A DNA stretch of 64,000 nt from Phoronis australis (taxonomy: Eukaryota; Phoronida; Phoronidae), in assembly GCA_002633005.1 (NCBI GenBank), contig NMRA01000285.1, positions 410,427 to 474,426 on the forward strand, given 5' to 3'. Below, in pieces: positions 43,801-55,000 of this stretch; positions within the stretch are counted from its first letter, which is position 1, and each line of letters starts with the position of its first letter. The position numbers and the translations under genes are program-made. The notes under the pieces were generated by a model, which made no database searches, was not told the DNA's origin, and was given only the letters and a program-made list of their open reading frames with translations.

Positions 43801-46800
43801 TGAACGGGAGTAAAAACAGGTCCTACAGAAAAGACTGCCCGATAAATCAAACTTGAGACTGAGTTTAACAAAAACATGAATCATCTTGAATGCATCAAAC
43901 AGAAGAGGAAGTTATCAACAGTGATATAGAATGTACAAGCAAAGATGCACTTTCGACAAAAAATCATCGTAGGTTCTTGTCTCTACCCCAACTCATTTTG
44001 AGACCTACACCAATTTCAGCCAAGGTCCCATGTAATTTTTTAAGGCAAAGGTAAGCAAGGTTTGAGATGCCATGATTTTTCACGCCATGAGAAGTAAAAA
44101 ACAAATCCGGAGCCATTTTTGTTCACCTTGCCTAGATTCTCAGAAAAAAAATGTCCTACCAACGACTCGATTTTCAAAAGACTAGAACCAGCTACTGTAT
44201 TTGTCCTAATAAGCACCCTGTAGCCGGTTGCATGAAACAAACCGAAATAGGGACTCAACTAAGGTCCCAAACTCTTTTTGCGTATTTGTGTCTTTATGGA
44301 CTCACAGATCATATGCAATATTTTTCCAATCGTTTCATCTTTATTATGAGCTCCTCTTTGATTAATGACATTTTCTAATGATATAACTAAAAACTGAGCC
44401 CAGAGTTCATAGAAAATAAATAGGGACTCAGTCCTTAAATTGGGGGTGTTGCATGAAAAGATCCCTAATTATTTTTGATAACATTGACAATGCAACGTAG
44501 AGTTTACACTGAATTTGTATCAAAGACAAAAGTTGACTTAGTAATGAAACCAAAACGATACAAGAAAGGGCAATGGATGTTTTCACAAGCCCACTAATAT
44601 GAAGTAGATTTAGGGAACTTAGTTGAGTCCCTATTTGGGACTGTTTCATGTATCCGGGCACAGGGCGCTTAGAAAAATTCGCTTCAGGAAGGGGGGGGGG
44701 CTTATTATAGCCCAAAAGTGGTTGAAACAGGGTCTCCACAACTCCACAACGTGTGAAATCGTAAGCTAAAATTCAATAAAATTTACGATCTGTGACGCAT
44801 CTGTAACCTAAGACAGAGTTTCTACAAAATTGCAGTGCACTGCTATCAAACTTTGTTGTTAAATTACAAGCATTTTCCAGAAAATCCCAGTGCAAAAACT
44901 CGCCGACTGATGCACTGCTGCCTTACGAGTGCTGATAGGTCAACTTGAATTCTTGAGTAAAAATATAATTATAGTTTTAACTCAATAAATTACCTGAAGT
45001 CCTCCTTAAGTTTTCAAAATAGCATCCCTAAGATTTTTTTAAGTTCCTATGGAGTCGGGATTAACTGCATATTAAGTCCGAATCTGCACTAGATCGTACT
45101 CCGTCTTGTGATGTTTGTTTTGAAGTTCGTCCGCGTATTGTGTGAGAGAGCGAGCATGTGCGTGTCATCAGATTTCATTTGCCAGAGTTAACACGATGCA
45201 ACGATCTAGGTGTGCATTGTAACTAAGGAAATTAACAAAAGCAGTAAAGCAGAACGTCTTTAATTTAAAACCTGTTGATCTCATCTGATAAAAAACGTTC
45301 GAGAATTGTCTCGGTAAGGTCGATGTCATTAAGTCGCCAGGTGACTGGATGCGTGACAGTATAAATAATAAATAGTTCTCGAAGATTAATCTTCGACGAC
45401 AGATTCTTGAATGTAGCGCAAGCTTCCTAGCCATGTGATTTTAACAGGTCAAGTTTTTATTCGTCTTTGATTTGCGGTTTTCATGTGTACAAAGAGATTT
45501 GGATTCCTGTTGAGGGAAAGATCGGTACAGGAAAGATACAATACAACCCCATTGACAAGTACGCAGCGTCCGTTGTGAAAGGCCAGACCATAAAAGGACA
45601 CGTGCCTGGCAAGATCAGCAAAACTTGCGTTCTTTTTGAAGCACAACGGAAGTTTAAAGTGTTTAGTCACGGCTAAATACCGACATAGCCGTGACGCTCG
45701 TGGTCTACAAATTCCGCGCACAATGTCGGATCTTATTGATAAAGTGGAGACGTTACTGTAGAATTTTAAAACTGTAGGTAAGGCATTTTTCGCATGTGCA
45801 CGGCGTTCATGGACTGGGCGCTTATTTTAGAAAAGTCTGAANGAGCATGTGCGTGTCATCAGATTTCATTTGCCAGAGTTAACACGATGCAACGATCTAG
45901 GTGTGCATTGTAACTAAGGAAATTAACAAAAGCAGTAAAGCAGAACGTCTTTAATTTAAAACCTGTTGATCTCATCTGATAAAAAACGTTCGAGAATTGT
46001 CTCGGTAAGGTCGATGTCATTAAGTCGCCAGGTGACTGGATGCGTGACAGTATAACAGTTACTTTTCGGGAGATTAGGAGGGTGTAAGGGTGCAGAAGTG
46101 TTCACTATTGGTGGGTCATTTTGACTTTAAAAACACCAATTATGACCACTTTAATAATTCCCCCTTAAAAATAACGCTAACATTTTTTACGGTATTAGAA
46201 ACTTTCGGAAATAAGTGCCAGTATTTATTTCTTGCCGATGCTATGCAACCCGTTTCATGAATAAATAATTCTCGAAGATTAATCTTCGACGACAGATTCT
46301 TGAATGTAGCGCAAGCTTCCTAGCCACGTGATTTTAACAGGTCAAGTTTTTATTCGTCTTTGATTTGCGGTTTTCATGTGTACAAAGAGATTTGGATTCC
46401 TGTTGAGGGAAAGATGGGTACAGGAAAGATACAATACAACCCCATTGACAAGTACGCAGCGTCCGTTGTGAAAGGCCAGAACATAATAGGACACGTGCCT
46501 CGCAAAATCAGCAAAACTTGCGTTCTTTTTGAAGCACAACGGAAGTTTGAAGTGTTTAGTCACGGCTAAATACCGACATAGCCGTGACCCTCGTGGTCTA
46601 CAAATGCCGCGCACAATGTCGGATCTTATTGATAAAGTGGAGACGTTACTGTAGAATTTTAAAACTGTAGGTAAGGCATTTTTCGCATGTGCACGGCATT
46701 CATGGACTAGGCGCTTATTTTAGAAAAGTCTAAAAACGCGTGGGGGTGCTTATAGGGGCATGGGCGCTTACGGTATACTTTTCTGGGCTCGGCTTGTTCT

Positions 46801-46960
46801 AACTGCTGCGTACAAAGTGTTGGCTCACCTGTCCTTCAACAGAGATGATCAGGTCACAGAGAGGTGACTCATCTTCTCTTTGCTTCCACAACAAATCCAG
46901 TATACCATGTCTCCATTGCGAGTCTGTTCCGCTCCAGTAGTACGATGGTAGCTGGGACAT
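40884..46960 (-). CDS. BTB-BACK-kelch protein (kelch-like), three exons, apparently complete
   Basis: Coding exons (minus): 46829-46960 (ATG at 46960), 42857-42941 and 40884-42415, totalling 1749 nt (582 codons plus stop) with matching phases. BTB spans about residues 30-130 (CDLIISVEGQEVKAHWCVLM, YFQSLYSSGMVEKTSGKVEL, FVLRYIYTGRYEG). BACK spans about 135-240 (NIDNCLHMCSLANLYNLEQL, EMLSYYTPVRFFDLILRWVK). A kelch-type propeller spans about 260-530 with degenerate blades; only one clear GG-type blade (FGGRRSAVFTLATRKW) is obvious. A short basic tail ends PAKKL. Such proteins usually bridge CUL3 to substrates, so this probably acts as a ubiquitin ligase adaptor; UBA3 in the same window feeds cullin neddylation, but I infer no link from proximity. 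An acceptor at 46982-46983 implies an upstream noncoding exon. I cannot assign a KLHL number. Confidence 0.88.
44210..44671. mobile_element. DNA element with about 60-bp terminal inverted repeats
   Basis: Left end TAAGCACCCTGTAGCCGGTT then CATGAAACAAACCGAAATAG and GGACTCAACTAAGG. The right end's reverse complement is TAAGCGCCCTGTGCCCGGAT then CATGAAACAGTCCCAAATAG and GGACTCAACTAAGT. About 460 bp, no ORF, no evident target duplication. Confidence 0.75.
45152..46735. repeat. Near-identical blocks around the single N at 45842 (likely unmerged haplotypes)
   Basis: Block 45152-45841 ends at the N, and block 45843-46735 starts at the base homologous to 45152. The second block has an extra stretch of about 200 bases near 46055-46260. 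All other differences are single substitutions. This is the same geometry as at 3280 and 38109. Confidence 0.8.
45458..45761 (+). pseudogene. HIRAN-like domain fragment, frameshifted
   Basis: After an acceptor-like TTTTAACAG the plus strand reads GFHVYKEIWIPVEGKIGTGK, IQYNPIDKYAASVVKGQTIK and GHVPGKISKTCVLF. This resembles the HIRAN-type pattern (aromatic start, NPxDxxAxxV, GHxPxxxS). One frameshift then gives TAKYRHSRDARGLQIPRTMS and a stop. Similar single-domain pieces are common in invertebrate repeats. The copy at 46351-46654 carries the same frameshift. It lies antisense in the BTB-kelch intron. The domain name is from memory of the pattern. Confidence 0.5.
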
Positions 46961-48430
46961 GTCACAATATAAACTCAAAGTCTGCAACAAAAGACAAACA
47001 TTTTGCTGTAACATATACAACATATTTTCATATAATTTTTCAAAATGGTAGTAAAACTGTGCCTATGGTAAAATTTTGACTTTGGCTTCTTAATATTAAA
47101 TAAAGTAGTCTCAAAATGTTTCTAAGATGAAGAATGATTTCCGGGCTACAGAGGAACTGAGAGTTTGTAAAATTTCAGGTCATGCTGGTACTCCTACAAG
47201 AGCCCAGACATTACTTCTAAACTAGGTAAGGATCAAGACCAATTTTATAATGGTTAGGGAGGAGTCATAATAAAAACTTCCGAATCGTCTTTTGACAGGT
47301 TTAATGCTGAACGCTGCTCTACATGACGGTGCTCAACTGCATCATGTTCGCTATTGTCAGAATAAATATTGATTAAGTAATTGGTAAGAATAGATTCATT
47401 TGAAGTTGCCCAAAACTTGTGCATATGCACTTTTAAATCATTGGGTTAGACTTGTTGACATGTACTTGAACGTCAAAATCTATTTTTAAATGGTGTTTAC
47501 AACTTTGGGTTCTGGGGCCAAAGTACTCTAGAGATTCTAGAATATTCTGAGAACAAAGTGTAACAGCCAATGATATGATTGAATATGATCATGTGGTTTT
47601 TATTAACAAATCACTAAATAAATAAAATATTATAATATGGGCTTAAGTCAAAAAGAAAATCAGATGAGCTATAGTAGTTGAAGCATAAAGACTTGCTACA
47701 GTGTACAGAGGAAATTGTACGACAGAGCCATCTCGTGGAAGATTCTAGAAAGGATCTTGGCAAGAGTTAACGAACACGAAGCTATCTAAGAGATTGTCAC
47801 TTGTATCGTGGGTAGTAAGATACTACCTGAAGTGTTGCGTCAACAGCCAGAGACTGACCAGCAAGAAGAAACGCGGGTAGAAGAAATTGCATGCAAATGT
47901 TGCATCACCAGAGACAGTGACCAGCAAGTACATTGTTGCTATACAGTGTGTGTAGTTCGAAGATTCACCAACAGGACAGTCATCCAACAAGTGGAGAGTC
48001 CTAGCTTGGATAGCAGATAAGACATTTGATTATTTTGGTTGATTGATTGAAGTAATCTTTAAAGAGGGCGCTAGCGTAGTTACTCTTCCTTGTAGGTGAT
48101 TACTTAACTAACAACAGGTTTCATTTGTCTAATTAATTAATTACTGGATTTGATTATTCACTCTCCATCTAAGCACAATCTCAAAGCATAGCTACCTTTT
48201 AAACAAACCCACAGTCAATATCTGACAGTTATCATCTTGGTCACGTACTGAAATTACTACACAAGGCAAAAATAATCAGACAACATTCCGTACAATGGGT
48301 ACTGAGTACTCAAAGTTCATTCCTACAGACTCTAAACGTGAATTTCACTTAGTTCAAGGCTCCTCGTGGTAGCTGGGCCATCAGTCATTTGAGGGTAAAG
48401 GTGACTGTGCCTTCTGAGAGGAGAATGCCT

Positions 48431-48495
48431 TTTGGCCAAAGGGTTTGGATGCTAGACACTCACAGTGGGAACAACAGTTCAAGTCTCGGTGTCAA
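48431..48495 (+). mobile_element. tRNA-like SINE head (family 2)
   Basis: A-box-like TGGCCAAAGGGTTTGGATGC and B-box-like CAGTTCAAGTCTCGG at tRNA spacing. There is no acceptor-stem pairing, so it is not a functional tRNA gene. Confidence 0.45.
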
Positions 48496-48841
48496 CAGAT
48501 GCTTCAAACACAGGGTCTCTTAAATGAACACATCGATTTTCAATTTTTACATGAAGTAAAATACAGAGAGCTATGTACAATTAGATTGAAAAGATTAATA
48601 AATAAAATAAATTAGTAATAAAAATTAATTAATAGGTACAATTAGATGAATAAATAAGATAAAATAGAGTAAAATAATGATGAGCTGAGGCCAACAGTCC
48701 TGAACCGCACACTAAGTCCCAGTATTTATGTTTGAAGACGTGGACATTGGGCGCATTCGTGACAGCAGTCACATGCTGCTTCGCAAGCGGCAATTGCCTC
48801 TTACTCTTAGACTAATTTTTTTAGCCTTAGACAGTGCTGTT

Positions 48842-49315
48842 GTAATAGCAGAGATTACCCGACCCGGGAATCAAACCAGCGACCCCCATAAAACCGGCAA
48901 GCGTGCCAACCATTCAGCTAATAGGAAATTGCCTATTGGCGAGTAGCTAACAGAAGCTCATATGATTCCCCGGAAGCACAACTACAACATTCCCCCATTC
49001 CTAAGTAGCAGGCACCAGGATGTCTCGCATACAGGTCGATCATCAACGTCCCTTGGTACCTTTACCACCACAACACGTAGTCTCTCATACAGGCTCGTCC
49101 TCGACTCCTGGAACCTTTCATGCGCGCCGTCCCGAGGGTACTAATTGGCAGACTACGCCATTTGTTATATATTGTAAAAGCCGAGATTACCCGACCAGGG
49201 AATCGAACCAGCGACCCCCATAAAACCAGCAAGCGTGCTTACCATTCAGCTAATAGGAAATTGCCCGTTAGCGAGTAGCTAACAGAGGCTCATATGATTC
49301 ACTGGAAGCACATCT
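48842..49315 (-). mobile_element. Two tRNA-derived SINE copies in tandem (family 3)
   Basis: Copies at about 48842-48985 and 49175-49315, minus strand. Each has an A-box TTAGCTGAATGGT(T/A)(G/A)GCACGC and a B-box GGTTTGATTCCCG or GGTTCGATTCCCT with TTTTATGGGGGTCGC between. Both are followed by the same GCAATTTCCTATTAGC-side flank and CATATGATTC(C/A)C(C/T)GGAAGCAC, so this is a segmental duplication of one SINE insertion. No folded acceptor stem was seen, so these are not scored as tRNA genes. Confidence 0.65.
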
Positions 49316-50385
49316 AGAACAGTACCACCCTCTGAACTGGTGCACAGCTGCCACTGGATTTTTCAACAATGAAAAATACCTTCATGACAATTGTTTCGAC
49401 TCACCTGTTAGGCACTCAGTAACTCAGTTTTAGTGTACTCTGTGCTGCGATTAACACTGAACACTGTTGGGTAGAGGTGTAAAATATGGGTGCTGTAGTG
49501 CACGGTGCCAAAGGTTGTGGTGTGCGGTTGGTGAGTGATGTTGAACTGCATGTGAGTGACTCATTTATCATTCCTACACCTACGGTCAGTGCACACAATC
49601 GATTTGGGGAAAACCCGGTTTTGTAATGCGTATATCCCAGAGTATTGCGTTTTGTATGTATCTAAGTAAACATAAACATCACTTACTCAAGACTAATTAA
49701 AATATCAGCATTTCGCACAAAAACGTTTGGAAAAGCGCACTCTCCACACGTTGCCCCAGCCAAGTGCAGTCTCGTCTCCAAGCCTCAAGAAGGCGCGCTG
49801 ATCAGTTAATCCTCAAATGGTCTGTACTGTATATAAAATACATGCGAACAAACATCTTCGTTTGCTTTTCATAGTTAGTGAAAGTGCGGAAGTTGATTTG
49901 TTGGCAGAAAGAAAAGGCAGTGGAAGAAGAATCGCTGCACAGCTGAGACGGGACGTACTATGATTACACAGATGTAAAAAGTATTTTAACGGGATTTCAA
50001 AGTTTCAGTGAGTCGTGGCTTGCTACAAGTCATGCAGACGTTGATACTGTAGCAGTGTAGACTGTAGTACAACAGATCCATATTTGTTCATTTTGCTAAA
50101 ATAGTTCTAATAATTAGTAACTAATACTAATTCAAATTCGAATTAGTATTTATACTCGAAATTGTATTACAAATGGATAAGTTTACTCAAAGTCAAAGCA
50201 TTGTCTTTATTTGATCAATTTTCAAGTCAAGTTTCCCCAGATCCTGGTTTTATCAAAACTACTCAAAATATCGTGATTGGTTAAGCCAGGCAAGGTTAGT
50301 GTGGCTGGCAGGCAATAATTACATCGCCCTGAATCACCTAAATGCCGCAGCAGCCAACCAACCAAACGAGGGGCTACATGTTGCC

Positions 50386-50512
50386 GGCACTGGTCAGATA
50401 TAGCAGTCCCTGAATTTGATTTAGAGAACCAGTTCATCGACGAAATAACGGACCCGTTATTCAGTGATTGCCTGGTTCCCTAAATCGGGGACCGCTATGC
50501 CCGACCAGTGCC
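50386..50512. mobile_element. hAT-like MITE related to 10900-10979
   Basis: Left GGCACTGGTCAGATATAGCA and right reverse complement GGCACTGGTCGGGCATAGCG continue as inverted repeats for about 45 bp (GTCCC...AGAACC / AGGGAACC). CATGTTGC occurs at both borders (8-bp target duplication, with one extra C at the left junction). Confidence 0.8.
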
Positions 50513-50599
50513 CATGTTGCTTAGCTGGTTAGGGCCAGCACTGGCAGTAGGCGCTATAGTACCCCATCGTGGTCACTGTCTACTATACAAGCAGTGACC

Positions 50600-51140
50600 A
50601 CCGTCTCTACTTATATCAAGCTCCTATGAGGTTCAGGTAAGCTTCATACGCCGAAAGCTTTTAGACGAATTATGCCTCACACTGATTAAAGTATCAAAAT
50701 CACATTGTAAGTACCTTTTGTGCATAGAGAGTCACCAGGAGGCCGTTGGTGTCATTAATTCCTTTGAAACTTGACCAATTATTCTTGTATCAAAACTTTT
50801 TTCGAGCAGTCCTCCATTCAGTTGCCCAAATTGAAAACCGTCCATTTTTAACACTGCGTGGTAAAAATGGGAGCATATGCAATATAAAACTGACCAGTTG
50901 CCAACTGGGCAACTGAACGAAGGACTGCTTGATGAAAAAAGTTTGATTACTGGAGTATTTTTCGAGTTGGAAGGAATTAAAGACATCTACGGCCTACTAA
51001 GGTGACCCTTTATGTGCAAAAGGTACTTATATCAACTTGACTTTGATGTTTTAGTCAATGTGAGGCATAATTTGCTGAAAAGCTTTTGGTGTATGAAGCT
51101 CATATAGGAGCTGGATCCAACTAGAGAAGGTTGTCACTGT
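50600..51140. repeat. Long imperfect palindrome, about 250-bp arms
   Basis: The arms mirror each other around a centre near 50857, where CCATTTTTAACACTGCGTGG and TAAAAATGG form the turn. Shared blocks include AGCTTCATAC, AAAGCTTTT, AATTATGCCTCACA, AGTACCTTTTG and AGCAGTCCT(C/T)C(A/G)TTCAGTTG. No ORF. It is a fold-back element or an inverted duplication. Confidence 0.8.
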
Positions 51141-52009
51141 CCAGGCAATTACAAGCATGAGACTAAGCGAAGATCGTGACCTTGTGCTTAACACATATAA
51201 CATGTAGCTTGGGAAGATATTTTGGAGTTTGTAAGATGTTTCTGGGACTTTTTTCGTCAACAGACGTAATTTTGTTTAACTTCCTCAAAATTCACCAGGT
51301 GAGGGAATGTCGGGTGAACCGTGACAAATTTTCACGGATATGTTCAAATTATGTTGACTAAATTTTCTCCAGATTATATGTTAATAATAACCAATTATGT
51401 ATGCATGTTTCATTCAATGCTATTTTCTGTATTTTGAGATGAGTAACCTTTTATGGTGGTGTACTATTGCCTGTGTACACCAAATTATACAATATTGCAC
51501 TTGGACCTTAGGCCTATTACTAGCAAAATGGCTTCCAGTCTGAAGTGTTTTGTCAGTGAAAGTGGAATGATGAATTAGATAGAATTCTTTATTTTCATTC
51601 TGTTAGCAAAGGTCTTTTATTGTAATTGCCTCGTGAATGTCTTGCACTTACGAAACTCATCCTTAGTTGTGTCTGAATGCGAGTGTGACAGTTCAATCAA
51701 GGTGCAGGACCACCAAAAATAACTATCAGTGTTATGGCAGAGAGACACGGTGTGAGTCACGTGTCCATGTCATCAACAAGCGTACTACATGTAGCACATC
51801 CTCTTCCCTTCACCTGGTCTTTTCCGTTGACCTGGTAGTTGTGATGGTTTTGAAATTGATAACCATACATGTCCCCCTATTTGTGATGCCTGCTGTCATA
51901 TGCGTGACCTTTGCATTATTCTCCAAGTATTTCTGCTTTCCCCAAGAATTCAGGTCTTTTAAATTTTGTATTTAATTTTTCAGAAGCTGTGCTGAAGATT
52001 AGAAGTTTA

Positions 52010-52054
52010 ATGTCGACGAGGGCACAACTATGTCAAATGACTTCACTCGGATAA
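52010..52054 (+). promoter_or_regulatory. Upstream ORF overlapping the SLC41 start codon
   Basis: An ATG at 52010, in the 5' leader after the acceptor at 51981-51983, opens a 14-codon frame ([14 protein letters not shown]). It ends at TAA 52052-52054, past the main ATG at 52030 and in another frame. Translating it would bypass the main start, so it could repress or regulate synthesis of the transporter; regulation is inference. Confidence 0.6.
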
Positions 52055-55000
52055 GACAACGTAAAATGGTACCCAAAGTGTCACAAACTCCATCTGGTGA
52101 CAGTGCAGAAGATGGTGTACTCAGTGACTCGGAAAGTCAACATCAAAAATATGGCACCGTTACTGACATGCATGCATCCGATTTACATGTGAGGCACCTT
52201 TCACCCCGCGACCGACTACGCTCACCTACTGAGCTTCATGGTGCACTAGATACTCACAGCACAGATGTGTATGAAATGGAGACTGATGTGGACACTGGCC
52301 TATCACAGCCACTACTTTCTGGTCACGATCGGCTGTCAGATGGCCACATGTCTGACGTAGAAGAACCACGTCCTGTAGAGGTGACTGAGTCTTCATTCAG
52401 CATCGCTCTACAAGTGTTCATCCCCTATATGATAGCAGGGTTTGGCATGGTTGGTGCTGGCATGGTGCTAGATGTTGTGCAGGTAAACAGGTTAGAAAAA
52501 GTATAAGCAAGAAGTATTAGACAAAGTCTTCATACACTCCATATGTTGTTCACATCACATGGCCCATGATTAAGTCCGAAAAGATCTCTTCTCGCTCTGT
52601 GCCATACGATGCATTTTTGTCATCTGTCACAAACTACAGTATAATGCGAATGTCATACAATTTTTTATTATTAAACATTTACCTTTCATATATTTACTGT
52701 CAAAGCAACAGGTAAAGGGCATACAGTGTAAGGTGAGTCGGCAACTGATAGTGAGCAGAAATCAAATCGGCCCAAGTGATGCTAATAAAAGTTGCCGAAA
52801 GTTAGTTTAGCGCCCAGCAGTAGATTTGGCCCACCTGTCGGGCCGCATCAGTTATTACCATCTGCTTTGTTGTGGCAGTTTATTCCATGCTAAATCGCTC
52901 AGGAACCGATTGACTTTGGAAATATAAGCATGAACCACGGATGGCTCCAAAGTTGATCTTAAAGTCCAGAATCTTACAAATCTGCTTCCAGTAAATTATT
53001 AGGAATTGTGGTTCTCATTATCACCATTTTAGTAATCATTTAATTTGTATACTGAGTAATGCTGCGAAAAGGCTGCCTGCTTATGTGCTTGGCATTATAA
53101 AGTCTAACCCAGCCTCATGTGATGTGTTAGACGACTGAGTTTACAGTGTCTAGTTGAAGCTGCATTTCTAAATAAATAATAGAACTTTGTTTACCTCCAC
53201 CGCTACCTATTGTTGCAAATGCTTTGCTTTGAAGTGTCTTAATTCTCTCATCATCATGTTTTTNNNNNNNNNNNNNNNNNNNNNNNNNNNNNNNNNNNNN
53301 NNNNNNNNNNNNNNNNNNNNNNNNNNNNNNNNNNNNNNNNNNNNNNNNNNNNNNNNNNNNNNNNNNNNNNNNNNNNNNNNNNNNNNNNNNNNNNNNNNNN
53401 NNNNNNNNNNNNNNNNNNNNNNNNNNNNNNNNNNNNNNNNNNNNNNNNNNNNNNNNNNNNNNNNNNNNNNNNNNNNNNNNNNNNNNNNNNNNNNNNNNNN
53501 NNNNNNNNNNNNNNNNNNNNNNNNNNNNNNNNNNNNNNNNNNNNNNNNNNNNNNNNNNNNNNNNNNNNNNNNNNNNNNNNNNNNNNNNNNNNNNNNNNNN
53601 NNNNNNNNNNNNNNNNNNNNNNNNNNNNNNNNNNNNNNNNCAGTCAGATCTTGACTCATGAGATTGGAGCTTAAAACAGACTTGCCTGATAGCGAAGATA
53701 CCTTAGGGCTGTTCCAGCAAAATCTGTGTGGGGGGGGGCAAGGCAACTGAAATAAAAATTTATGGGTGGTTGCGTTTGATTTAAATTCAAAATGGCTGGT
53801 GGTCGTACTTCAAAAAAATAAAAATTTACAGGTCGTTGTTGTTTCATTGGGCCATAAATGTTTGATGGTGGGTAATTTTAGTAAATTTTATAAACAATCC
53901 GTACAGAATCAAAAACAGAAACAAAATGCAACTTGCAAAAAGCTCCGACTTTTTCACTCCCTCCGATCTCCCCATCAGCATTCCCATAACACCAGTCAAC
54001 CACAGGCGCTCGAATTTCTCGATGGCTAATAACCATATATAAGAAATATATGTTTTCTTAGTAATGAATGACGTTAGTGGTGATGGAGGAACAGATAAAC
54101 TCAAGCGCCTGTGCAGTCAACAACAAGAACAAAAAAAAATTACGGGTGGTTGCATTTCAAACTTATAAGAAATTACGGATGGTAGGCTGAAGAAATAAAT
54201 GAAAAATATGGGTGGTGGGTGCGAAAAAAGGTGCCTTCCCCCCCCTCCCATACAGATTTTACTGGAACAGCCCTTAGTATTTCTGAGTTGGAACTCTGGC
54301 ATTTTTAACCCTTAAGGATATCTCAAACCTTATTCCGAAAACTTGGCCATTTTTACAATATTTGATAAATATGTTTACCAAAATACCTCATCTTCATTCT
54401 CGTAAAACTTCAAATATAAATTTAAGTCTGTGGAGCAAGAAAAAAATTCTAGCAGAACCACCTTGGAACTGCACAACCTGGTGGAAATTTATTTACTACT
54501 TGTCCGAGGCCGAAGGTTATAGGGCTGTCTCTCAAATAGAATCTCCTGCCAGACATAGAGCAGAACTGTATGTACCCTCAGTCCTTTCATTCACTGAGTT
54601 GCCACAATATTGAGTCAATGAGGTGTACATATGATAGAAAGATGCCCGGGGGAAAACTAAGACAAAATTTAGTTTTGATCTTCAGGGAGTTAATGTTCAT
54701 CTGCATGCATACGGCTGTTGTGGAAAGAGATAAATCCTCGCCCAAATTCATTAATTTGATAGTTCTGTGTAATTTGACATTTGGCTGTTTGGATTTCGTA
54801 CTCATGATGTGCTTTTACGACCGACCCGATTCTGTACCTAGTTTCATGTCAGTCTCCCAGGGCGTGGTGTGTATAACAATGAACTGTTGACCTACTTTGT
54901 CAACAGTTGACCCCGCCTTGACTGGAAACGGTCACAAAATTAAAATGTCTTTAAAATTATGATAACTTTACTACACACTGCAAATTCAGTTGGCATTGCG

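Larger units (their letters stand above)
42942..46828. other. First coding intron of the BTB-kelch gene
   Basis: Holds the dispersed repeat 43990-44130 (related to 56160-56400), a TIR element at 44210-44671, and the duplicated HIRAN-like segments around the single N at 45842. No additional exon of the gene was found; phases of the flanking exons join directly (CAG then GAA). Confidence 0.7.
46982..51983. other. Intergenic region between the divergent BTB-kelch and SLC41 genes
   Basis: Should contain the 5' noncoding exons and promoters of both genes. A TATA-like TATATAAAAT at about 49830-49839 (plus strand), followed by sequence free of obvious repeats, is a candidate SLC41 promoter but unproven. 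The rest is repeats: SINE-like copies at 48431-48495, 48842-48985 and 49175-49315, a MITE at 50386-50512 and a palindrome at 50600-51140. The ORF at 47808-48020 shows no recognisable domain. Confidence 0.5.

Noticed and set aside
47808-48020. 70-codon ORF with several Cys
   Set aside because: Begins in sequence with no acceptor or promoter signal; Cys spacing fits no zinc finger I know; left as intergenic.
48842-49315. tRNA genes
   Set aside because: A and B boxes are present but no paired acceptor stem or plausible anticodon arm; the copies are duplicated with flanks. Called SINEs.
53187-53746. Long ORFs spanning the N run on both strands
   Set aside because: Created by translating N; no evidence.
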